The notes: a model not told the origin generated them from the letters alone. A DNA stretch of 57,399 nucleotides from Oscillospiraceae bacterium (GCA_017533485.1 JAFXIC010000059.1:1-57399); one strand, 5' to 3'. Counted from the stretch's first letter, positions 42,231-50,876 are shown. Made by a program: numbers and translations.

Positions 42231-43475
42231 ATGTATGCGGCAATTTATTGCAGAAAATCTGTTGATACACAGCGAGGTGCGTCGATGGAGAGTCAGCTTG
42301 CACACTGTCGGAGTTATCTTGCCGCACATCGGAGTGCGGAAACGGCAAAGACGGCATGGGTCTACCAGGACGAGGGCTTTTCGGGTGCGGCAATGGCACG
42401 TCCTGCGATGCAGCGGCTTCTGGGGGATGTGCGTTCTCATCTGATTTCATGTGTGGTCTGCTATCGTCTGGATCGCATCAGTCGGAGTGTTGCGGATTTT
42501 ACCGCCCTGATGGAGGAGTTTTCACGCTGTCATGTAGATTTTCTGTGCGCAAGCGAAGAATTTGATACGGCAAAGCCGATGGGGAGAGCGATGCTTTATA
42601 TCGCCTCGGTCTTCTCACAGCTGGAACGGGAAACGCTGGCAGAACGTGTACGGGATAATATGTATACACTGGCGGAAAGCGGAAGATGGCTCGGCGGGCC
42701 GCCGCCGTATGGCTATCGGATTGTACGGAAACCGCCGCCGCATCCGTATTCCGTGCTGGCACCGGTGGATGAGGAGCTTCGGATTGTGTGGGAGATGTTT
42801 GCGTGCTACCGGAAGTATGGTGCGATTGCGGAAGTAGCGGATGCGTTGGCAGGCGTCCGGAATCGTCAGGGTAATGCATTTACTCCGCGCTATATCCGAA
42901 GTATCCTGCGCAATCCGGTCTATACGAATGCGTCGGCGGATACCGCAGCATATTTATCGGAATTGGGGTATGCAATCGGCTTTTCGGAAGAAAGTCTCTC
43001 CGGTCCAAAGAGAGGAATGCTGATATTCGGAAAACACCCGAATCATGGGGAAGCGATGCCGCTTGTGATTAGGGGCAGCCATCCGGCTTTGATTGCAGAT
43101 GACGAATGGCTCGAAATCCAGCAGTCGATTCGGATTCAGAAACGATGTCATCCGCCGACAGCAGGGATATTGCGGCAGTTTTTCTTCTGTGGGAAATGCG
43201 GAAGCATGATGGTATCGAAGCCGCGAAGCGGAAGAAACGGAGCGCACGATTATATCTGTAAAGGAAAAATGCGGTATGGCTCTTGTGACTGTGAGAACCT
43301 GAATGGAGCGGAAGCAGACGCGCGTGCATGGGAAGCGGTTTGTGATGCATTGGACTGTGCGGAGAAGATCCGGACGATTGACAGATCCGGAAGACAGGCG
43401 GTGCTGCAGCTTTGTGTTGCGCGTGCGGAATGGGACGGACAGATTCTGCGGCTCACGCTCCATCGTCTTTCCTAA
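42231..43475 (+). CDS. Serine recombinase of the feoAB element
   Basis: 414 residues. The catalytic domain starts MYAAIYCRKSVDTQ with nucleophile Ser10 and has CYRLDRISRSVADF and SQLERETLAERVRDNM. The recombinase domain covers about 160-270 (GGPPPYGYRI, AFTPRYIRSILRNPVY), followed by a zinc ribbon (CGKCGSMM ... YICKGK ... GSCDC) at about 315-350 and a short C-terminal region. The start at 42231 has GGAAAGGGGGG upstream, held in a hairpin; an earlier ATG at 42210 lacks a site. Being the last gene next to the right junction is the standard place for an integrase. It is of a different subgroup from the recombinase at 790-1950. Confidence 0.93.
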   Translation: MYAAIYCRKSVDTQRGASMESQLAHCRSYLAAHRSAETAKTAWVYQDEGFSGAAMARPAMQRLLGDVRSHLISCVVCYRLDRISRSVADFTALMEEFSRCHVDFLCASEEFDTAKPMGRAMLYIASVFSQLERETLAERVRDNMYTLAESGRWLGGPPPYGYRIVRKPPPHPYSVLAPVDEELRIVWEMFACYRKYGAIAEVADALAGVRNRQGNAFTPRYIRSILRNPVYTNASADTAAYLSELGYAIGFSEESLSGPKRGMLIFGKHPNHGEAMPLVIRGSHPALIADDEWLEIQQSIRIQKRCHPPTAGILRQFFFCGKCGSMMVSKPRSGRNGAHDYICKGKMRYGSCDCENLNGAEADARAWEAVCDALDCAEKIRTIDRSGRQAVLQLCVARAEWDGQILRLTLHRLS

Positions 43476-43479
43476 CGCG

Positions 43480-43523
43480 GATGTTCTGAAACGCGGCGGA
43501 TTTCCGTCGCTTCTGGCAATCTC
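43480..43523 (+). other. Right attachment junction (attR-like)
   Basis: The left half (43480-43500: GATGTTC, six bases, GCGGCGGA) is the right end of the element and is the inverted counterpart of the attL right half, with 17 of 21 positions matching. The right half is feoB. The centre is TT at 43501-43502. Confidence 0.8.
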
Positions 43524-44220
43524 TATGATCTTTTTTGCACGCGGACGGTTTGCGTCGGTTCAGGCGGCTTTCATTCTGACAATCCTGATCTGCGGAAGTA
43601 TCGGAATGACCTTTGCGGCATCCTGGATTCTGGGACGAACGGTGCTTCGGGGAGAACCATCCTCCTTCGTGCTGGAGCTTCCGCCCTATCGAAAGCCGGA
43701 GATCGGAAAAGTGATTGTCCGATCGCTGCTTGACCGTACAGCTTTCGTGCTGGGGCGTGCAGTGCTGACCGCGGCACCCGCCGGTATTCTGATCTGGCTT
43801 TGCGCGAATATTTCAATCAGCGGAGAGAGTCTGCTGACGGCTGCCGCATCGGTGCTTTCGGGGATTGGAGGGATGCTTGGGCTGGACGGAACAATCCTGC
43901 TGTCCTTTCTGCTTGGAATTCCGGCAAATGAAATCGTACTGCCGGTTGCGGTAACCGCATATCTCGGTGCGGGCGTGCTGACAGATTACAGTTCGACAGA
44001 AATGCTGTCGGAGCTTTTGACTGCAAATGGCTGGACGGCTTGCACAGCGGTCTGTTATCTGGTCTTCACATTGTTTCATTGGCCGTGTGCCACAACGCTT
44101 CTGACCATACGGAAGGAAACGAAAAGTACGCGCCTGATGCTTGCGGCATGGATTCTGCCGACACTGATCGGAGTGACGCTTTGTATGCTGATTCATGCGG
44201 TATTCGGATGGATAGAATAA
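43507..44220 (+). CDS. feoB: FeoB, C-terminal part (separated from its start by the element)
   Basis: 237 residues beginning SLLAISMIFFARGRF, the direct continuation of VPCNGRFP at 40015. It contains the second Gate segment (ELPPYRKPEIGKVIVRSLLDRT), GIGGMLGLDGTILLSFLLGIPANEIVLPV and the final membrane helices (FTLFHWPCATTLLTIRKET). The open frame extends back into the recombinase gene in another register, and no ribosome binding site was found, so this half is probably silent unless the element leaves. No stop codon or frameshift has accumulated, which suggests that it is still selected. Confidence 0.93.
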   Translation, partial: SLLAISMIFFARGRFASVQAAFILTILICGSIGMTFAASWILGRTVLRGEPSSFVLELPPYRKPEIGKVIVRSLLDRTAFVLGRAVLTAAPAGILIWLCANISISGESLLTAAASVLSGIGGMLGLDGTILLSFLLGIPANEIVLPVAVTAYLGAGVLTDYSSTEMLSELLTANGWTACTAVCYLVFTLFHWPCATTLLTIRKETKSTRLMLAAWILPTLIGVTLCMLIHAVFGWIE

Positions 44221-44221
44221 A

Positions 44222-44276
44222 AATACGGCGCATAGGTCGGGGGCTTGATACCCTCGATTATGCGCCGTATTCTTTT
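44222..44276. terminator. Bidirectional terminator between feoB and whiA
   Basis: A 13-bp stem (AATACGGCGCATA / TATGCGCCGTATT) enclosing a small GGGG/CCCT helix and followed by CTTTT; shared by converging genes. Confidence 0.85.
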
Positions 44277-45183
44277 ACGGATGATTCCGGAGTTCCTCCG
44301 CCATTTCCGCAAGTTTCCGGAGTCGGTGGTGGACGCCGGAACGGGAAATCGGGGGATTGAGCATCTCTCCTAAATCACGGAGTGTTGCTTCGGGTGCTTC
44401 GAGTCTTGCGACCGCGACCGCACGTAAATTTTCGGGGAGCTCGTCCAGTCCGATATGCTCGATGAGAAAACGGATATCGGCAATCTGCTGTTCACCGGCA
44501 GCCAGGGATTTTTCGATATTTGCGAGATCACAGTTTGTTCTGCGGTTAGTCTGGCTGCGGAAGCTTTTGTAGACCTGTGCCTGAATGAGTTCGAGGGCGG
44601 CGTTCTGCGCACCGAAATAGGTGAGTGCGTCGCTGATTTTTTCGTTCTGCTTGAGATAGAGCACATGGTCATGCTTTCGGGTAATTGTTTTCGCTTCGAT
44701 GCCGATGTTCGCGAGGAGCAGCCCGATTAAATCACAAAGCGATGCATCGGGGAATACGATTTCGAGATGGTAATCCTTATCGGGGCTGGCAACGCTGCCG
44801 TTGGTGACGAAGATTCCTGCGGCAAATGCAGAAAATGCGGTGGATTTCATAAGAGAGAGATTGGCTGTCCGGTTCGGGAGCACAATCTGAAATGTGTCGA
44901 GCAGTGCGGCGATGGCTGTTTGATCGGTACAGCTGAAAATCCAGAGCGGCAGCTTCTTTTCACGGCTTCGGAATTCCGTATCAAAGACCGCCTTGCTGCA
45001 AATAGTACGGACAGCGGATTGAAAGAGATTGGCGAACGCTTCACATTCCGTCTGAAGGATAATGCTGTTGGAATGGAGCTGTCTTGCGGAAAGGAGCGCA
45101 CCATATAAAAAGGCGAATTTCTGTTCTTTGGTATGGATTTCGCCGCAGATTTCCGTTTTGGTCTGGTTAGAAAAGGATGCCAC
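44275..45183 (-). CDS. whiA: DNA-binding protein WhiA
   Basis: 302 residues: an N-terminal LAGLIDADG-like fold (about 20-210, with AGIFVTNGSVASPDKDYHLE) and a C-terminal helix-turn-helix (LRDLGEMLNPPISRSGVHHRLRKL in two parts). WhiA affects cell division and chromosome segregation in Gram-positives. The start is GTG at 45183, with GGAGG 8 bases before it; longer in-frame extensions run into the spacer. Last gene of hprK-PHP-murB-unknown-rapZ-whiA, a common clostridial order. Confidence 0.93.
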   Translation of the reverse strand: MASFSNQTKTEICGEIHTKEQKFAFLYGALLSARQLHSNSIILQTECEAFANLFQSAVRTICSKAVFDTEFRSREKKLPLWIFSCTDQTAIAALLDTFQIVLPNRTANLSLMKSTAFSAFAAGIFVTNGSVASPDKDYHLEIVFPDASLCDLIGLLLANIGIEAKTITRKHDHVLYLKQNEKISDALTYFGAQNAALELIQAQVYKSFRSQTNRRTNCDLANIEKSLAAGEQQIADIRFLIEHIGLDELPENLRAVAVARLEAPEATLRDLGEMLNPPISRSGVHHRLRKLAEMAEELRNHP

Positions 45184-45226
45184 GGAAACGCCCTCCTTTC
45201 TGTGGATTCGGGGCGGCATAGGAGGA

Positions 45227-46102
45227 TTATTTTTCTTTTTTATAGTCGCGGTGGAGTGTGAGAATATGCCAGTCGTTTTTTCTGAGGTGTTCCGAAACCA
45301 GCTCGGCAAAGGTTACAGAGCGGTGATGGCCGCCGGTACAGCCAAATCCGATGGCAAGCTGGGTTCTTCCCTCGCGGATATAAAGCGGAATCAGGAAATC
45401 AAGCATATTCGTAATTTTCTCGAAATACGCCTGAGACTCCGGCGCGTGCATAACATAATCCTGTACACAGCGTTCGATGCCGGTATGGTGTTTGAGTTCC
45501 GGGATATAGTAAGGATTCGGGAGACAGCGCATATCGAACATCAGATCTGCTTCGAGGGGTGCACCGTACTTGAATCCGAAGCTCATCACCTGAATCAGCA
45601 TCGTATCGGTCAGATGTGTTGTAAACTGCATCTTGATTTGTTCTTTGAGCTGAGAATTGGAGAGGAGGGATGTGTCGAGCATCACATCTGCGGCAGCACG
45701 GATTGACTGGAGATGTTCGCTTTCGTAAGCGATGGCGCGCGACAGATCTCCGCCGAAGCGGCCGGCAAGCGGATGGGAACGGCGGGCTGTGCGGAAGCGC
45801 GTCAGCAAAATCTGTTCGGAAGCTTCGAGACAAACCATGCGGCAGTGGATATCATCGCGGAGTTCGATTTTGAGTGTACGATAGGCTTCCGCGAGCTCCG
45901 GAAAGCATTCACAGGAGCGGATGTCGATGACCATTGCGACGCGGGAGAGTTTCCCGCTTTTTTCGAGACAATGGCTGACGAACTGTCGGAGGAATGTCAG
46001 CGGAAGATTATCGACGACATAGTATCCGATATCCTCCATGGCGTTTAAAACACAGGATTTTCCTGCGCCTGCCATGCCGGTGACTAAAACTAACTCCATC
46101 AT
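45227..46102 (-). CDS. rapZ: RapZ-type nucleotide-binding protein (YvcJ)
   Basis: 291 residues. Walker A is GMAGAGKSCVL near residue 9; the C-terminal domain has FGFKYGAPLEADLMFDMRCL, and IGFGCTGGHHRSVTFAE, family hallmarks. E. coli RapZ controls GlmS through small RNAs; the Gram-positive relative YvcJ/YvcK pathway touches cell-wall metabolism. ATG at 46102 or the next codon can serve with AAAGGA upstream. It stands between the unknown membrane protein gene and whiA. Confidence 0.94.
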   Translation of the reverse strand: MMELVLVTGMAGAGKSCVLNAMEDIGYYVVDNLPLTFLRQFVSHCLEKSGKLSRVAMVIDIRSCECFPELAEAYRTLKIELRDDIHCRMVCLEASEQILLTRFRTARRSHPLAGRFGGDLSRAIAYESEHLQSIRAAADVMLDTSLLSNSQLKEQIKMQFTTHLTDTMLIQVMSFGFKYGAPLEADLMFDMRCLPNPYYIPELKHHTGIERCVQDYVMHAPESQAYFEKITNMLDFLIPLYIREGRTQLAIGFGCTGGHHRSVTFAELVSEHLRKNDWHILTLHRDYKKEK

Positions 46103-46126
46103 AAATTTGTTGTTCCTTTTCTGTTT

Positions 46127-46708
46127 TTATTCAAGTGCAGGCGGTACGGAATGTCGGAGGATCACATACACCATCACACTCAGGAGTCCGAGAGAAATGG
46201 GGAGTGTTGCAAAAAAGAGGATTCGTGCACGCCTTGCAAGTGCATTCGAGGTATAGGTATATGGATTTTCGCGGCTGACGCGGATGGTTGTTTCCGAGCC
46301 GCCGTTTTCCAGCATGGAAACCCGGTAATCGGGGATGGCGATGATATGGTGATTAATGGAATAGCGGAGGGTACAGCGTCCTTTTTTCTGTGGATTGAGA
46401 AGGATACGAGGGGCGCTTGCCCGAACAGCAATTCCGTTTTTGAGGATGGTATGGCTGCGATAGAGAAGATAGAGGAGCGGCAGCGAAAGTGCCGCCGCTG
46501 TGATGCCGCAGGCAGCGCCACAGGCTGACAGCGGATCGTAATATGTGGAATTGCGGTAATTATTAAACCCTTGTGCGATGAGGAGGAGTATAATCAGTCG
46601 GATGCGGTACTGCTTGCTGTAAGGGCGGAGCAGCTCAGAAAACGAAAAGAATGTTGCCGCCGCCATCAGCACGCAGAGGCATATATAGACAATCCAAAGC
46701 GGGTTCAT
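46127..46708 (-). CDS. Unknown two-to-four-segment membrane protein
   Basis: 193 residues: hydrophobic segments at about 3-20, 33-48, 62-85 and 155-180, with a beta-rich region (LRYSINHHIIAIPDYRVSML, TIRVSRENPYTY) between the third and the last. The pattern recalls DUF3592-like proteins, but I cannot assign it. Its ATG overlaps the murB stop by four bases (ATGA) and GGAGGT lies upstream, so translation is coupled to murB. It is an addition to the otherwise conserved murB-rapZ-whiA cluster. Confidence 0.8.
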   Translation of the reverse strand: MNPLWIVYICLCVLMAAATFFSFSELLRPYSKQYRIRLIILLLIAQGFNNYRNSTYYDPLSACGAACGITAAALSLPLLYLLYRSHTILKNGIAVRASAPRILLNPQKKGRCTLRYSINHHIIAIPDYRVSMLENGGSETTIRVSRENPYTYTSNALARRARILFFATLPISLGLLSVMVYVILRHSVPPALE

Positions 46709-47619
46709 TTCAGGACCTCCGGTTCCAGCTCCAGTACAAATCCGGTTTGCGCCTGTACAATTTCGCGCACCTTTGTACAGAGTGCCGTGACATCGGCAAA
46801 GGTAGCGTTTCCGCGGTTGATGACAAAACCTGCGTGTTTTTCGCTGACCTGTGCGCCGCCGACTGTCAGCCCTTTGAGTCCGCACTGGTCAATCAGCATC
46901 GAAGCATAGCTGCCCTCAGGACGTTTGAAGGTGCTTCCGGCACTTGGAAATTCGAGCGGCTGTTTTGATTTTCTTCTTCCCATCAGGTCATCCATTGTCG
47001 ATTGAATTTCAGCAGGGTCACCGTGTCCGAGGGAGAATTTCGCGCGGAGAATCACCCATTCGGGATGGTCCATAAAGATGCTGCGGCGGTAGGAGAGCTG
47101 AGCGTCTTTCGCAGAAATCGTGCGGATTTCGGCGTTTTCATCCAGATAATCGACAGAAACGAGAACCTGTGAAATTTCGCCGCCGTATGCGCCGGCATTC
47201 ATGAATACTGCGCCGCCGACCGAACCGGGGATGCCGTAAGCAAATTCCAAGCCTGTGAGGGAAGCGCGGAGTGCGGCGCGGCAGGCATTTTTGAGGGTTG
47301 TGCCGGCACCGCAGCAAAGGATTCCCTGTTCCGGATCGGCGGTCATATCTTCTGCCGCTGTACCGCTGAATGTAACGACAATCCCACGATATCCGTCATC
47401 CGGTACGAGGAGATTGCTGCCTTTTCCGATGACACGGAACGGATGCTGTGACGCGCGGAGATATGCGATGAGTGCACAAAGCTGTGCATCGGTTTCGACC
47501 GTGATGAATGCGTCGCACGGCCCGCCGATATGGAAGCTGGTGTGTGCGGACATCGGTTCGTGAATCAGACAGGTACATCCGTTTTCAGCACAGAAATTCT
47601 GTAAGGCATCAAGATTCAT
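46705..47619 (-). CDS. murB: UDP-N-acetylenolpyruvoylglucosamine reductase
   Basis: 304 residues, type II size. The FAD-binding part shows VIGKGSNLLVPDDGYRG and EFAYGIPGSVGGAVFMNAGA; the C-terminal domain has FPSAGSTFKRPEG with the catalytic Ser and AGFVINRGNATFADV. It reduces the enolpyruvyl group to make UDP-MurNAc for peptidoglycan. It lies in the hprK-murB-rapZ-whiA cluster. Confidence 0.95.
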   Translation of the reverse strand: MNLDALQNFCAENGCTCLIHEPMSAHTSFHIGGPCDAFITVETDAQLCALIAYLRASQHPFRVIGKGSNLLVPDDGYRGIVVTFSGTAAEDMTADPEQGILCCGAGTTLKNACRAALRASLTGLEFAYGIPGSVGGAVFMNAGAYGGEISQVLVSVDYLDENAEIRTISAKDAQLSYRRSIFMDHPEWVILRAKFSLGHGDPAEIQSTMDDLMGRRKSKQPLEFPSAGSTFKRPEGSYASMLIDQCGLKGLTVGGAQVSEKHAGFVINRGNATFADVTALCTKVREIVQAQTGFVLELEPEVLK

Positions 47620-47646
47620 GTTGGGAAAATCCTTTCGTAGCGAAAT

Positions 47647-48396
47647 TCAGTTTGATTCCTCGAAGCAGACGCCGCGTTTTTGTGCAGCGAGCTCCATAAT
47701 ACGGTCTGCGTCAAGACTATATATCAGCTCGTTCGGGAAATCCAGTTCTTCGAGGAGCTTTTCGGAAAGCGGATATTTTCCGACGAGGGTATGGTAATGC
47801 GCGTCACTGTTGACGACAATCGGAACACCGAGTTTTTTACAGAGCCCATAGCACTGTACGGCATTTTCCATCGCACCGGGCTTCCATTGCAGAGAGCCTT
47901 CGTTGAGCTCAATCAGTTTTCCGTATTCCTTTGCTGTTTTCAGCACCGCTTCGAAATCACAGGGGAACATGGCAGTTGTGGGGTGTCCGATGACATCAAT
48001 CAGCGGATTCTCACAAAGCTTCTGGTAGCCCTGTGTCACAAGTTCAGGGGTACGGCGGAATGTGACACAGCTTGTGTGGTAGGAAGCGATGACCCATTCA
48101 CAGAAGGAAAGTTCCTTTTCATTCATGTCGATGGAGCCGAATTCATCCATAATATTTGCCTCAACGCCCTTCAGCAGCCATACGCCGCAGATTTTCCGCG
48201 GTAAGATTTTATAGTTGTGGAAGTGCCAGAGGTGTGGGGAATCGGGAGAGCCCGGCCCATGGTCTGTTGTCGCAAAGAGTTTCATACCGGCATCCGCCGC
48301 ACCCTGTGCCATTTCCGTGAGGGAAGAATAGCCGTGCGTGGAAGCGATGGTATGGGTATGCAGATCGGTTTGAAAATGCAGGTGCAAAAAAATCAC
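47647..48396 (-). CDS. PHP-domain phosphatase (YcdX-like)
   Basis: 249 residues. Metal-binding motifs are TDLHTHTIASTHGYSS at the N terminus, FATTDHGPGS, KGVEANIMDEFG, the Asp-His in DVIGHPT and the terminal NSDAHYH. Members are trinuclear zinc phosphatases; the substrate is uncertain and histidinol phosphate is only one option. The GTG at 48396 is close to the upstream GGAG, and a TTG at 48387 has better spacing (8 bases), so the true start may be three codons later. It follows hprK by 6 bp. Confidence 0.88.
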   Translation of the reverse strand: MIFLHLHFQTDLHTHTIASTHGYSSLTEMAQGAADAGMKLFATTDHGPGSPDSPHLWHFHNYKILPRKICGVWLLKGVEANIMDEFGSIDMNEKELSFCEWVIASYHTSCVTFRRTPELVTQGYQKLCENPLIDVIGHPTTAMFPCDFEAVLKTAKEYGKLIELNEGSLQWKPGAMENAVQCYGLCKKLGVPIVVNSDAHYHTLVGKYPLSEKLLEELDFPNELIYSLDADRIMELAAQKRGVCFEESN

Positions 48397-48402
48397 TCCA
48401 TC

Positions 48403-49371
48403 TTAGAAAGAATCGAAATCATGAACAGTTTCCTTGGGCGCTTCCCCGGTGTCCATGCCCAGACGCTTCATCAGTTCCTGTGCACCGTTATAGCCCATTT
48501 TCTTCTGGCGGTTATTCATCGCGGCAACTTCCATGATGACAGCGAGATTTCTGCCGGGCTTTACGGGGATGACCATAGACGGTACGAGCACATCGAGGAT
48601 ATTGGCGTAATCGGTGTCAACGCCCATCCGGTCGTAGATTTTGGTGCTGTCCCAGGGTTCCAGCTCGATAATCATATTGATTTCCTGCGACATCTTGACC
48701 GCACCCATACCAAAGAGGCGGCGGACATTGATAATACCGATGCCGCGGAGTTCGAGGAAGTGGCGGATATTATCGGGCGCGGATCCGACAAGACTGGTAT
48801 TGGAAACCTTACGGATTTCGACTGCGTCATCAGCGACGAGACGGTGACCGCGCTTGACAAGCTCGATTGCGCATTCGCTCTTACCGACGCCGCTCTCACC
48901 GGTAATGAGGATGCCTTCGCCGTAAATATCAATGAGTACACCATGGCGTGTAACACGCGGTGCGAGGTGGAGATTGAGGTAGGAGAGGAGGCTGGAGGTG
49001 AAGTGGGAGGTAGATTCGGTGGTACGGAGAATCGGCACACCGTATTCCTTGCCGAGCGCAAGCATTTCCTGGAAATAGGGCTGTTCTCTGGTGATGCAGA
49101 GTGCCTTGATTCTTTCTTTAAAGAGCCGTTCGATGCGGTCGATCCGTTCATTTTCGGAGAGGGAAATGAGGTAGGAGAATTCCATCTTACCGATAATCTG
49201 GATACGGTCGGGGTTGAAGTACTCATAGAATCCCATCAGCTGTAAGCCGGGACGGGTAATATCGTTTTCGGAGATGGTGATTTCGGAAATATTGTCGGGT
49301 GCATAGAGGATTTCGAGTTTGAATTCGTCAATAATCTGCTGTAAGGTTACGGAAAATTTCTGATCTGCCAT
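48403..49371 (-). CDS. hprK: HPr kinase/phosphorylase
   Basis: 322 residues. Walker A is LITGESGVGKSECAIEL (about 153-169), followed by HRLVADDAVEIRK and the signature LRGIGIINVRRLFGMGAV. It phosphorylates or dephosphorylates the serine of HPr (gene at 29432) and so couples glycolytic state to catabolite repression. GGAGGC precedes the ATG at 49371. It heads the operon of five further genes ending in whiA. Confidence 0.96.
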   Translation of the reverse strand: MADQKFSVTLQQIIDEFKLEILYAPDNISEITISENDITRPGLQLMGFYEYFNPDRIQIIGKMEFSYLISLSENERIDRIERLFKERIKALCITREQPYFQEMLALGKEYGVPILRTTESTSHFTSSLLSYLNLHLAPRVTRHGVLIDIYGEGILITGESGVGKSECAIELVKRGHRLVADDAVEIRKVSNTSLVGSAPDNIRHFLELRGIGIINVRRLFGMGAVKMSQEINMIIELEPWDSTKIYDRMGVDTDYANILDVLVPSMVIPVKPGRNLAVIMEVAAMNNRQKKMGYNGAQELMKRLGMDTGEAPKETVHDFDSF

Positions 49372-49490
49372 TTTGAATGCCTCCTATATATTATAATATG
49401 ACAAGGATACTATAATTATCATACCATAAATTTGCTGTTCATGCAAGTGTTTTTCAGAATCTTGTGCAATATCGCAAGAATTGGGCGGCG

Positions 49491-49519
49491 TTGACAAGGC
49501 TTTGAATATTTGATATAAT
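49491..49519 (+). promoter_or_regulatory. Promoter of the HAD hydrolase-trmO operon
   Basis: TTGACA (49491-49496), 17 bp, TATAAT (49514-49519), full consensus. Confidence 0.85.
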
Positions 49520-49554
49520 AGGGGAAACGAAATGGAAAGGTCAGTGGTAACAGA

Positions 49555-50208
49555 ATGAAGAAGGGAATCTTATTTGATCTGGACGGAACGCTGTGGGATT
49601 CCTCGGCGGAGTGCGTTGCGGCATGGAACGAGGCAATCCGGCTGGAGTCGGATCGTACCGAACAGTTTACACTGGATGATATGCATGGATTTATGGGAAA
49701 AACGATAGAGGCGATTGCAGCAATGATGTTTCCGACGCTGCCGGACGCGGAGCGGCTGCGTCTGCTGAAGCTTTGCACGGATCGGGAGCACCACTACCTG
49801 AAAAGTCATCGTCCGAAGCTGTATGCGGAGGAAGGGGCGGTGCTGCACGAACTGGCGAAAGAATATGTGCTGGGCGTCGTCAGCAATTGTCAGGAGGGGT
49901 ATATTGAGATCTATCTTGACCAGTGCGGATTTCCGGAGTTATTTTGTGATTTTGAATCCGCGGGGCATACGGGAAAATCAAAGGGTGAGAATATCCGGCT
50001 TGTGATGGCGCGTCAGGGGATTACCGATTGTGTGTATGTCGGTGATACACAGGGTGACTGTGACGCGGCGAAAATGGCGGGAATCCCCTTTATTCATGCG
50101 GCATATGGATTCGGAACCGCAGACTGCTGTGCGGCAACGCTCCGGGCGATCAGTGAGCTGCCGGAAGTGATGAAGCGGCTGTATTCGGATACAGGTGATG
50201 TCGCATGA
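49555..50208 (+). CDS. HAD family hydrolase (phosphoglycolate phosphatase-like)
   Basis: 217 residues. Motif I is LFDLDGTLWDSS, motif II VVSNCQ, and motif III/IV Lys plus CVYVGDTQGDCDAA. The helical cap between motifs I and II (about 17-85) marks subfamily I. Substrate is unknown. It overlaps trmO by four bases (ATGA), implying coupled translation; AAAGGTCAG upstream is a modest ribosome binding site. Confidence 0.88.
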   Translation: MKKGILFDLDGTLWDSSAECVAAWNEAIRLESDRTEQFTLDDMHGFMGKTIEAIAAMMFPTLPDAERLRLLKLCTDREHHYLKSHRPKLYAEEGAVLHELAKEYVLGVVSNCQEGYIEIYLDQCGFPELFCDFESAGHTGKSKGENIRLVMARQGITDCVYVGDTQGDCDAAKMAGIPFIHAAYGFGTADCCAATLRAISELPEVMKRLYSDTGDVA

Positions 50209-50876
50209 CGCCGATTGCATATGTACGGAACGATTTCACATCAAAATTCGGGATTCCGCGTCAGAGCGGCATGATACCGGAGCTGAAATCGGAGATTGTC
50301 TTCCACGGAGATTACAGCCGTCCTGAAGCTGTGCGCGGGCTGGAGGAATTTACACATATCTGGGTGCTCTGGGAATTTTCGGAAGCAAAGAAGCCGGAGG
50401 GAAAGGGCTGGTCGGCAACCGTCAGACCACCGCGGCTGGGCGGAAACCGGAGAGTCGGGGTATTTGCGACAAGATCTCCGTTTCGGCCGAATCCGATCGG
50501 GTTGTCCTGCGTGAAGCTGGAGCATATTCGGATTGAAGACGGAAAAGTTGTACTGGAGGTCAGCGGCGCGGATATGCTGGACGGAACACCGGTTTATGAT
50601 ATCAAGCCCTATATTCCGTTTGCGGATTGCCGTCCGGAAGCGTCCGAGGGATATACCGCACAGACCAGACAGCATTTGCTGACGGTATCCGATCCCGGAC
50701 ATCTGCTGGAACGGCTGCCGGAAGCAAAGCGTGCCGCCGCCGGCGCGCTGCTCGAACAGGATCCGCGGCCGGGGTATTCGGATGATGCGGCACGGATTTA
50801 CGGTGTGATGTATGCCGGCTATGACATTCGTTTTCGCGTGAATGGAACCGAGCTGATTGTGTGCGAAGTCATATAA
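50205..50876 (+). CDS. trmO: tRNA N6-threonylcarbamoyladenosine methyltransferase (TsaA/TrmO)
   Basis: 223 residues. The UPF0066 beta-barrel shows IAYVRNDFTSKFGIPRQSG, LEEFTHIWVLWEF and the ATRSPFRPNPIGLSCVKLE signature; DMLDGTPVYDIKPYIPFAD is also conserved. The E. coli enzyme adds a methyl group to t6A37 of threonine tRNAs using S-adenosylmethionine. The C-terminal region (about 155-223) is the usual extension. Second gene of its operon, ending before a strong terminator. Confidence 0.92.
   Translation: MTPIAYVRNDFTSKFGIPRQSGMIPELKSEIVFHGDYSRPEAVRGLEEFTHIWVLWEFSEAKKPEGKGWSATVRPPRLGGNRRVGVFATRSPFRPNPIGLSCVKLEHIRIEDGKVVLEVSGADMLDGTPVYDIKPYIPFADCRPEASEGYTAQTRQHLLTVSDPGHLLERLPEAKRAAAGALLEQDPRPGYSDDAARIYGVMYAGYDIRFRVNGTELIVCEVI

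Larger units (their letters stand above)
40010..43500. mobile_element. 3.49-kb serine-recombinase element inside feoAB
   Basis: The element spans 3491 bp between two in-frame copies of GATTTCCG (40008-40015 and 43499-43506) that lie within a 16-bp, 14-match repeat (GGCRGATTTCCGYCGC). Excision by exchange at the central TT restores feoB as NGRFP followed by SLLAIS with no frameshift, giving 774 residues. The element carries a CDF metal exporter, an RlmA-like methyltransferase and a serine recombinase whose stop is 24 bases from the right repeat. No phage structural or conjugation genes are present. Its arrangement resembles gene-interrupting elements such as skin, but I know of none in feoB. 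Confidence 0.9.

Noticed and set aside
44275-45309. Longer WhiA starting at 45309
   Set aside because: The extra 42 codons have no family similarity and the GTG at 45183 has a GGAGG at ideal distance.
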